64,000 bases of DNA from Streptomyces sp. NBC_00287. GTDB lineage: Bacteria > Actinomycetota > Actinomycetes > Streptomycetales > Streptomycetaceae. The stretch lies in assembly GCF_036173105.1 (NCBI RefSeq), contig NZ_CP108053.1:6138001-6202000 (forward strand). The letters run 5' to 3'. Below are positions 57,989 through 64,000 of this stretch, piece by piece (position 1 is the first letter of the stretch; each line of letters opens with the position of its first letter). The notes beneath the pieces were generated by a model. That model was not told where the DNA came from. It searched no databases and worked only from the letters and a program-made list of their open reading frames with translations. A program made the position numbers and the translations under genes.

Positions 57989-60709
57989 TCAGCTCTCCGT
58001 GGGCTCTGCGGCGACCGTGGCCTTGCGGGTGCGGCGGGCCTTGGGCTTGGCCTCGGTGGCCTCTGCGGTGTCGACCGCCGTCTCCGCCGCTGCCGTTGCC
58101 TTGCGGGTCCGGCGGCGCGGGGTCGTCGGCTCCTCGGCGGCCTGGGCCGGGATCTCGGCAGGCTCGGTGGCCTTCCGCGTGCGGCGTACCTTCGGCTTGG
58201 CTTCGGTGGCCTCGGCGGTGTCAACCGCGGCCTCGGCTGCTGCCGTTGCCTTGCGGGTGCGGCGCGGCTTGGCCTCGGCGGTCGCCCCCTGCTCGGGCGC
58301 CGTCTCGGCGGCCTTACGGGTGCGGCGTACCTTCGGCTTCGCCTCGGTGGCCTCCGTGGTGTCGACCGCCGTCTCTGCCGCTGCCTTGCGGGTGCGGCGG
58401 CGCGGGGTCGTCGGCTCCTCGGCGGCCTGGGCCGGGATATCGGCAGGCTCGGTGGCCTTACGGGTGCGGCGTACCTTCGGCTTCGCCTCGGTGGCTTCGG
58501 CGGTGTCGACCGCCGTCTCCGCCGCAACTGTCGCCTTGCGGGTGCGCCGGGCCGCGGGCTTCGCCTCGGTGGCCTCGGCCGTGTCAACCGCGGCCTCGGC
58601 GGCTGCCGTTGCCTTGCGGGTGCGGCGCGGCTTGGCCTCGGTCGTCGCCTCCGGCTCGGGCGCCGTCTCGGCGGCCTTGCGGGTGCGGCGTACCTTCGGC
58701 TTCGCCTCGGTGGCTTCGGCGGTGTCGACCGCCGTCTCCGCTGCAGCGGTCGCCTTGCGGGTCCGGCGCGGCTTCGCCTCTGCCGTCTCCGCCGTGTCGA
58801 CCGCGGCCTCGGCGGCCGGCTCGGCCGTCTTGCGGGTGCGGCGCCGCGGCGTCGTGGCCTCGGGCTCGGAAGCGGTGGGCTCCGTGAGCGGTGCCGGGAT
58901 CTCCACGACCGTCTGCTCCGCCGAAGTCGCCGTCGCCTCCGCGGACTTGCGGGTGCGGCGGCGCGGCGTGGTCGCCTTGGGCTCGGAAGCCGTCGGCTCC
59001 GTGAGCGGTGCCGGGGTTTCTACGGCCGTCTGCTCCGGCGAGATCGACGTCGGTTCCGCCGTCTTGCGCGTGCGGCGGCGGCGATTGGCCTGGGGCTCCG
59101 TGGTCGCCTCGGCCGTGTCGAGTGCGGCTTCTGCCGAGTTCGTCGCGGTGGACGTGGTCGGCGCCGACTCCGGTGCACCGTTACGGGTGCGGCGACGGCG
59201 GCGCGGCGTGCGGGTCGCGGTGGCCTCATCGGCCGCCGGGATCGCCTCGGGCGCATCCGTGCCGGTCGGTGCCGGAGCCGCGGTCGGGTCCAGCGCTGCC
59301 CCGCCGCGGGTACGGCGGCGACGGCGCGGCGTACGTGCCGAACGCTCGCGGTCGGCGGAACGGGACTCGTCCCGGCCGTCACCACGACCGCCCCGGCCAC
59401 CACGCCCACGCGCACCACGACCGCCGGTCTCGCCGAGGTCCTCGACTTCCTCCGCCGCAAGACCCGCGCGCGTACGCTCCGAGCGCGGCAGGACACCCTT
59501 GGTGCCCGCGGGGATGCTCAGTTCCTCGAAGAGGTGCGGGGACGTGGAGTACGTCTCCGGCGGGTCGTTGAAACCGAGGTCCAGCGCCTTGTTGATGAGC
59601 TGCCAGCGCGGGATGTCGTCCCAGTCGACGAGGGTGATCGCGATGCCCTTGGCGCCCGCGCGGCCCGTACGGCCGATGCGGTGCAGGTACGTCTTCTCGT
59701 CCTCGGGGGACTGGTAGTTGATGACGTGCGTGACGCCCTCGACGTCGATACCGCGCGCGGCGACATCGGTGCAGACGAGGACGTCGACCTTGCCGTTGCG
59801 GAAGGCGCGCAGCGCCTGCTCGCGCGCGCCCTGGCCGAGGTCGCCGTGGACCGCGCCGGAGGCGAAACCGCGCTGCTGCAGCTGGTCGGCGAGGTCCGCC
59901 GCCGTCCGCTTCGTACGGCAGAAGACCATCACGAGACCGCGGCCGTCGGCCTGCAGTATGCGCGCGACCATCTCCGGCTTGTCCATGTTGTGCGCGCGGT
60001 AGACGAACTGCGCGGTGTTGCGGACCGTCTGGCCCTCGTCGTCCGGCGCCGTGGCGCGGATGTGCGTGGGCTGCGACATGTAGCGGCGCGCGAGACCGAT
60101 GACCGCGCCCGGCATGGTCGCCGAGAACAGCATCGTCTGACGACGGGCCGGCAGCATGTTGATGATCTTCTCGACGTCGGGCAGGAAGCCCAGGTCGAGC
60201 ATCTCGTCGGCCTCGTCGAGGACGAGCGCCTTGATGTGCTTGAGGTTCAGCTTCTTCTGGCCCGCGAGGTCCAGCAGCCGGCCCGGGGTGCCGACGATGA
60301 CGTCGACGCCCTTCTTCAGGGCCTCGACCTGAGGCTCGTAGGCGCGGCCGCCGTAGATCGCGAGAACGCGGACGTTACGCACCTTGCCGGCGGTCAGCAG
60401 GTCGTTGGTGACCTGCGTGCACAGCTCGCGGGTGGGGACGACGACGAGCGCCTGGGGGGCGTCGGTGAGGTCCTCGGGCTTGGCGCGCCCGGCCTCGACG
60501 TCGGCGGGGACGGTGACGCGCTCGAGAAGCGGAAGGCCGAAGCCCAGCGTCTTGCCGGTGCCGGTCTTGGCCTGGCCGATGACGTCGGTGCCCGAGAGGG
60601 CAACGGGGAGCGTCATCTCCTGGATGGGGAAGGGGTTGATGATGCCGACGGCTTCGAGGGCCTCGGCCGTCTCGGTGAGAATCCCGAGATCGCGGAAAGT
60701 CGTAGTCAG
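57989..60709 (-). CDS. DEAD-box RNA helicase (RhlE-like) with a long RRTRK-repeat tail
   Basis: A 906-residue helicase. The Q motif is FPIQ (27-30), Walker A AKTGTGKT (47-54), then PTRELC, TPGRLLDL, VLDEADEMLDLGF, SATMP, ARGIDVEG and HRIGRTGRAG, a complete DEAD-box core by about residue 430. An RGG-like stretch (RGARGRGGRGGRGDGRD) and then about 400 residues with sixteen RRTR-type basic motifs follow. The frame starts at CTG 60709 with AGAGG 7 nt before; homologues start here, and the earlier in-frame ATG (60790) has no ribosome site. It probably remodels structured RNA, such as in ribosome or cold-stress work. Confidence 0.92.
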   Translation of the reverse strand: MTTTFRDLGILTETAEALEAVGIINPFPIQEMTLPVALSGTDVIGQAKTGTGKTLGFGLPLLERVTVPADVEAGRAKPEDLTDAPQALVVVPTRELCTQVTNDLLTAGKVRNVRVLAIYGGRAYEPQVEALKKGVDVIVGTPGRLLDLAGQKKLNLKHIKALVLDEADEMLDLGFLPDVEKIINMLPARRQTMLFSATMPGAVIGLARRYMSQPTHIRATAPDDEGQTVRNTAQFVYRAHNMDKPEMVARILQADGRGLVMVFCRTKRTAADLADQLQQRGFASGAVHGDLGQGAREQALRAFRNGKVDVLVCTDVAARGIDVEGVTHVINYQSPEDEKTYLHRIGRTGRAGAKGIAITLVDWDDIPRWQLINKALDLGFNDPPETYSTSPHLFEELSIPAGTKGVLPRSERTRAGLAAEEVEDLGETGGRGARGRGGRGGRGDGRDESRSADRERSARTPRRRRRTRGGAALDPTAAPAPTGTDAPEAIPAADEATATRTPRRRRRTRNGAPESAPTTSTATNSAEAALDTAEATTEPQANRRRRTRKTAEPTSISPEQTAVETPAPLTEPTASEPKATTPRRRTRKSAEATATSAEQTVVEIPAPLTEPTASEPEATTPRRRTRKTAEPAAEAAVDTAETAEAKPRRTRKATAAAETAVDTAEATEAKPKVRRTRKAAETAPEPEATTEAKPRRTRKATAAAEAAVDTAEATEAKPAARRTRKATVAAETAVDTAEATEAKPKVRRTRKATEPADIPAQAAEEPTTPRRRTRKAAAETAVDTTEATEAKPKVRRTRKAAETAPEQGATAEAKPRRTRKATAAAEAAVDTAEATEAKPKVRRTRKATEPAEIPAQAAEEPTTPRRRTRKATAAAETAVDTAEATEAKPKARRTRKATVAAEPTES
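57996..59340 (-). repeat. Coding repeats of the helicase tail (RRTRK units)
   Basis: Sixteen basic motifs (fourteen RTRK, two RTRG/RTRN) alternate with Ala/Glu/Thr linkers such as AVDTAEATEAKPK. Larger blocks also repeat; for example KATEPADIPAQAAEEPTTPR appears twice with one change. Confidence 0.88.
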
Positions 60710-61108
60710 GGTGCTGCCTCTTCTGTGTACGCGGTGCGAGGCGAGCGCGGGGGTCGTTGACGGACCGTGCCGGGGGACGTCGGCTGCCATACGGTCGGGC
60801 CGTAAGGCACGGGACCACTGCCGACGCTCTAGCGCTCGTACCACTGAGGGTGTCCCCCCGGGAATCCGTACGCACTGTGCCGTACGGACGAGGGGCTGTC
60901 GGGTCGGAGCCGATCGGGCCACCGACCGGGCATCCTCATACGTGCGGCCCGTCGAGACAGCGTCGAATTACGTCGACGTACTCAGCAGGCGCATTACCAC
61001 CATACCCCGGAATCGCGCACATGCGATGGCCGAATTGGTCACGTAGTCGTCGTCACACTGATTGACCAGGGACTTCCCCCGCGCGACGAGCGGGCTATTG
61101 TGCGCTTC
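60710..61108. promoter_or_regulatory. 399-bp divergent region upstream of the helicase gene
   Basis: No gene is supported. A likely -10 for the helicase, TATGGT on the minus strand (plus 60999-61004), would give a leader near 290 nt, able to fold (for example CCGTACG/CGTACGG at about 60867-60892). For the ferritin-like gene TATTGT (61096-61101) ends 7 nt before the ATG. Confidence 0.5.
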
Positions 61109-61864
61109 ATGACCACCTCTGACAAGCCTGACCCCGCCAAGGACAGCTCGGAAGCCCCCGTCGAACACACCGGTGTCGCCGCCCAGGACTGGGCCACGGC
61201 CTCCGCCGACCCGCAGTACCGCGCCGCGGTCGTCGATCTGCTCGGCGCGCTCGCCTACGGGGAGCTGGCGGCGTTCGAACGGCTCGCGGAGGACGCCAAG
61301 CTGGCGCCGACGCTCGCGGACAAGGCGGAGCTGGCGAAGATGGCGTCGGCCGAGTTCCACCACTTCGAGCAGTTGCGCGACCGGCTGACCTCGATCGGCG
61401 AGGAGCCGACGCGGGCGATGGAGCCGTTCGTCGCCGCGCTGGACGGGTTCCACAAGCAGACGGCGCCGTCGGACTGGCTGGAGGGGCTCGTCAAGGCGTA
61501 CGTCGGTGACTCGATCGCCTCTGACTTCTATCGGGAGGTCGCGGCTCGGCTCGACTCGGACACGCGCGAGCTGGTGCTGGCGGTGCTGGACGACACGGGG
61601 CATGCGGGGTTCGCCGTGGAGAAGGTGCGGGCTGCCATCGATGCCGATCCGCGCGTGGGTGGGCGTCTTGCGCTGTGGGCTCGGCGGTTGATGGGGGAGG
61701 CGTTGTCGCAGTCCCAGCGGGTGGTCGCGGATCGGGATGCGCTGTCGACCATGCTGGTGGGCGGGGTGGCCGACGGGTTCGATCTCGCGGAGGTCGGGCG
61801 GATGTTCTCTCGGATTACTGAGGCGCACACCAAGCGGATGGCTGCGCTTGGGTTGGCGGCGTAG
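61109..61864 (+). CDS. Ferritin-like fold protein (MiaE-like)
   Basis: A 251-residue helical protein. ALAYGELAAFERLAEDAKLAPTLADKAELAKMASAEFHHFEQLRDRL gives one ExxH pair (EFHHFEQL), and YVGDSIASDFYREVAARLDSDTRELVLAVLDDTGHAGF the second half of a di-iron-type bundle, as in tRNA hydroxylase-like ferritins. ATG 61109 is chosen because TATTGT ends 7 nt before it (leaderless pattern); GTG 61100 is alternative. From memory the RhlE-ferritin-like-DUF3107-TetR neighbourhood is also found in M. tuberculosis. Confidence 0.86.
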   Translation: MTTSDKPDPAKDSSEAPVEHTGVAAQDWATASADPQYRAAVVDLLGALAYGELAAFERLAEDAKLAPTLADKAELAKMASAEFHHFEQLRDRLTSIGEEPTRAMEPFVAALDGFHKQTAPSDWLEGLVKAYVGDSIASDFYREVAARLDSDTRELVLAVLDDTGHAGFAVEKVRAAIDADPRVGGRLALWARRLMGEALSQSQRVVADRDALSTMLVGGVADGFDLAEVGRMFSRITEAHTKRMAALGLAA

Positions 61865-61904
61865 CGCTGGGGAACTACCCGTAGCGGAGTTTCGATCTAC
61901 CGCT

Positions 61905-62174
61905 TCACGCCGTTGCTGAGCGGCCCACTCTTCTTCCCGACGGGCGCACCAGTAGCGAGAGCGATGCCACCGAGACCGCCGCCGCCCCCACCAGGATCAG
62001 GAACAGGTTCCCCAGATCCAGAGCCGTGTGTGTGATGAAGGCGCCGAAGAGGGCGCCTGCCACGCCGGTCGACAGGACCAGGGTGCGGGCGGGCAGGCGG
62101 TGTGGCAGGCGGTGGGCTGCCGCCCATGACAGGGCCAGGCCGAGGATCGCGGAGCTCAGCGCTTCCAAGAGCAT
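61905..62174 (-). CDS. Small membrane protein (89 aa)
   Basis: Three hydrophobic segments (SSAILGLALSWAAAHRL, LVLSTGVAGALFGAFITHTAL, LFLILVGAAAVSVASLSLLV) and a basic tail (RPSGRRVGR). GGGAGG precedes ATG 62174. No family is recognised beyond resemblance to small phage-holin-like or GlsB-like membrane proteins. Confidence 0.8.
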   Translation of the reverse strand: MLLEALSSAILGLALSWAAAHRLPHRLPARTLVLSTGVAGALFGAFITHTALDLGNLFLILVGAAAVSVASLSLLVRPSGRRVGRSATA

Positions 62175-62318
62175 GTTGGGGTCCCTCCCACATGGCCGGC
62201 CTGCTCGATACGGTCGTAGCCCGTCATACCCCTGACCTGCGGAATCCAATCCTCCCCTGTGGTCGAACTGTGCTCCATCCGTGAAGGAGAACGGGTGGGG
62301 GAGCGGTGCAGGAACGAC

Positions 62319-62355
62319 GGAGGGCCCGGCGGTTTCGGAAACCGCCGGGCCCTCC
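62319..62355 (-). terminator. Terminator of the DUF3107 gene
   Basis: GGAGGGCCCGGCGGTTT pairs perfectly (17 bp) with AAACCGCCGGGCCCTCC around a 3-nt loop. Confidence 0.9.
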
Positions 62356-62369
62356 TGTGCAGCTGCTGT

Positions 62370-62597
62370 TTACAGCGCGCCGAAGCCCACCTTGCGCGGG
62401 GCCGGCTCGCCGAGCTCGACGTACGCGAGACGGTCGGCCGGGACGAGGACCTTGCGGCCGTGCTCGTCCACGAGGCTCAGCAGCGCCGACTTGCCGGCCA
62501 GCGCCTCGGACACCGCCCGCTCGACCTCCTCGGCAGTCTGACCGCTCTCCAGAACGATCTCGCGGGGCGCGTGCTGCACGCCGATCTTGACCTCCAC
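62370..62597 (-). CDS. DUF3107 small protein
   Basis: A 75-residue protein: MEVKIGVQHAPREIVLESGQ, TAEEVERAVSEAL, LVDEHGRKVLVPADRLAYVELG, then VGFGAL. The fold is a small beta-grasp-like domain conserved across actinobacteria (TB9.4 in M. tuberculosis). GTG 62597 has GGAGGGA upstream. It has its own terminator. The function is unknown. Confidence 0.93.
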   Translation of the reverse strand: MEVKIGVQHAPREIVLESGQTAEEVERAVSEALAGKSALLSLVDEHGRKVLVPADRLAYVELGEPAPRKVGFGAL

Positions 62598-62731
62598 GGC
62601 TTTGTCCCTCCGACGGTCAGTGAAGTGCGCGACCTTCCGCGCCGTACCCAGCACACATTAGCCCGGTGAGGGGACGTACACGCTCCGCCCAAGAACGCCA
62701 GGAGCGAACAGTGGGTGGGAACAAGTTGTCG

Positions 62732-63376
62732 TCAGTGGTGCTGGTCGGTGCCGTGCAGCGGGAAGCCCGCGATGCCTCGCCAGGCGAGCGAGGTCAGTAG
62801 CTGCACCGCCTGGTCGCGCGGGACGCTGCGGTCGCTGTGCAGCCAGGAGCGGGCCACGACCTGGGCGAGGCCGCCCAGACCGGAGGCCAGCAGCATCGAC
62901 TCCGCGCGGGAGAGGCCCGTGTCCTCCGCGATGACGTCGCAGATCGCCTCCGCGCACTCGTTCGTGACCTTGTCCACGCGCTCGCGGACCGCGGGCTCAT
63001 TGGTCAGGTCCGACTCGAAGACCAGCCGGAAGGCGCCGCCGTCGTCCTCGACGTACGCGAAATACGCGTCCATGGTCGCCCGTACGCGCTGCTTGTTGTC
63101 GGTCGTCGACGCGAGCGCGTGGCGTACGGACTGGATCAGGGACTCGCAGTGCTGGTCCAGCAGGGCGAGATAGAGGTCGAGCTTGCCCGGGAAGTGCTGG
63201 TAGAGCACCGGCTTGCTGACGCCGGCGCGCTCGGCGATGTCGTCCATCGCGGCCGCGTGGTAGCCCTGCGCCACGAAGACTTCCTGCGCGGCGCCCAGCA
63301 GCTGGTTGCGTCGGGCACGGCGCGGCAGGCGCGTCCCTCGCGGGCGCGCCGCCTCTGTCTGCTCGATGGCTGTCAC
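62732..63376 (-). CDS. TetR family transcriptional regulator
   Basis: A 214-residue repressor-type protein. The N-terminal DNA-binding domain is RRNQLLGAAQEVFVAQGYHAAAMDDIAERAGVSKPVLYQHFPGKLDLYLALLD, with helix-turn-helix at about residues 45-65. The C-terminal ligand domain is helical and unassigned. GTG 63376 has GGGAGG just upstream. Similar regulators lie beside DUF3107 genes in many actinobacteria. The target is unknown. Confidence 0.93.
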   Translation of the reverse strand: MTAIEQTEAARPRGTRLPRRARRNQLLGAAQEVFVAQGYHAAAMDDIAERAGVSKPVLYQHFPGKLDLYLALLDQHCESLIQSVRHALASTTDNKQRVRATMDAYFAYVEDDGGAFRLVFESDLTNEPAVRERVDKVTNECAEAICDVIAEDTGLSRAESMLLASGLGGLAQVVARSWLHSDRSVPRDQAVQLLTSLAWRGIAGFPLHGTDQHH

Positions 63377-63574
63377 GCCGCCTCCCAAAGTCGTCCACAT
63401 GCGGTGTGCGCCGCGCCGCCATCGTACTTTTCGGTAACCCTGGTGTGCGCGGTGCGAGCGCAGAATTTCACGGACCGGACGGTGGCGAAAGCCGTGCGGA
63501 AGGTTTCAAAGCGGGGTGAGCGGGGCAAAAATCCGCCTCCCCTCCTGCTCAGTCGTGCCCTCCGGCATCGACGG

Positions 63575-63799
63575 TCACCGATAGTCGTCCTCGTCGTGCG
63601 AGACCACCCGGGCCTGTTCCGCCAGGTCGGCGACGTTGGCGCGGTCCTGGTCGGCTTCATTGACCGGATCGTCGCGGTCGGGTGAGACGACGGCCTGCTG
63701 CTCGGCCGCGTCGGCCGCGGGGGCCTCGACGTCGAACTCCTGGGCTTCCTGGGCGTCCTCGTCCTCGAATGTCTCGGGATCGCTGGGGTCTACGGCCAT
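63575..63799 (-). CDS. Small acidic protein (74 aa)
   Basis: A highly acidic, probably disordered protein (ETFEDEDAQEAQEFDVEAPA, SPDRDDPVNEADQDRANVADLAEQARVVSHDEDDYR). GGGAGC precedes ATG 63799. No membrane helix or cysteine is seen. The function is unknown. Confidence 0.72.
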   Translation of the reverse strand: MAVDPSDPETFEDEDAQEAQEFDVEAPAADAAEQQAVVSPDRDDPVNEADQDRANVADLAEQARVVSHDEDDYR

Positions 63800-64000
63800 G
63801 GTGGGCTCCCTTCCTACGAACGTCCCTGAGAAAAGCAGGGGCCACACGCGGGTGCCCTCTGTACGAGCCTAGGAGACACCCGATCCGGACGCTATGCGAT
63901 CCGCGTCCGTGAGGTCACTCCATGCGCACTCGGATCCTCATTCGGACGCGTTTTCGGGGCGGTGGTGCCGATGGGACACTCCGGCCTCTTGTGACGGCGA

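Noticed and set aside
57996..59340. Repeats considered as a CRISPR array
   Set aside because: The repeats are coding, variable in length and keep the reading frame; no constant repeat with unique spacers is present.
57890..60760. Plus-strand open frame of 956 codons and others opposite the helicase gene
   Set aside because: They mirror the helicase and its repeat tail; the apparent RVRR repeats are just the complement of the RRTRK coding repeats.
63991..64000. GTGACGGCGA at the window end as the start of another gene
   Set aside because: Only ten bases are visible and no ribosome site precedes it, so it cannot be supported.

Overview
The window is a piece of a Streptomyces chromosome (or a very close relative). 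GC content is very high with G/C-ending codons, many starts are GTG, and the genes include a bldK-type oligopeptide transporter, the mycothiol gene mshB, and an actinobacterial sigE-anti-sigma-htrA-tatB block. No rRNA, tRNA, CRISPR array, prophage or intact insertion sequence was found. Most of the window is conserved core chromosome.

Region 1 (1-24.0 kb) is peptide uptake. After the end of a solute-binding lipoprotein gene and the ribosomal GTPase gene typA come three complete five-gene oligopeptide ABC transporters. The first (2923-9179, plus strand) has the bldK order: permease, binding lipoprotein, permease, ATPase, ATPase. The second (9486-15587, minus strand) is a paralogue with the same order, tail to tail with the first, so the two near-identical ATPase genes form a long inverted repeat. 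The third (16060-21700, plus strand) has the more usual order: lipoprotein, two permeases, two ATPases. An S9 prolyl-oligopeptidase-type peptidase follows and could digest imported peptides.

Region 2 (24.0-38.9 kb) is core metabolism: mshB with small membrane proteins, a large VanW-type wall protein, an SirB1-like protein, a GNAT acetyltransferase, fdxA, dapC, a lysozyme-like membrane protein, dapE, a LOG-family phosphoribohydrolase, a FolP2-type dihydropteroate synthase homologue, a DivIVA-domain protein, tag, an enoyl-CoA hydratase and a DUF3117 protein. Region 3 (38.9-50.8 kb) is envelope stress and magnesium: O-methyltransferase, sigE, its zinc anti-sigma factor, htrA, tatB, mrp, a DUF1003 membrane protein, a soluble MgtE-like protein, a lipoprotein and corA. 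From memory of the Mycobacterium tuberculosis map, regions 2-3 follow the order of its typA-mshB-fdxC-dapC-dapE-folP2-tagA-sigE-mrp-corA segment.

Region 4 (51-64 kb) holds a SUFU-domain protein, an MFS exporter with an operator-like palindrome in its promoter, a PHP phosphoesterase, MarC, a conserved 50-residue protein, a NYN-domain protein, an alpha/beta hydrolase, a DEAD-box helicase with a very long RRTRK-repeat tail, a ferritin-like protein, a DUF3107 protein, a TetR regulator and a small acidic protein.

The most notable points are: the inverted pair of bldK-type operons, each with a strong hairpin just after its binding-protein gene; four short duplications sitting exactly on gene ends (mshB, mgtE-like/DUF1003, marC, oppC/oppD); a 102-bp perfect-arm inverted-repeat element inserted at a stop codon; an ECF-type promoter in front of sigE and probably another before tatB; a FolP2 protein lacking the normal pterin/sulfonamide loop; apparent ATT and CTG start codons; and several leaderless-type starts. 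I did not find a wholly new multi-gene system.
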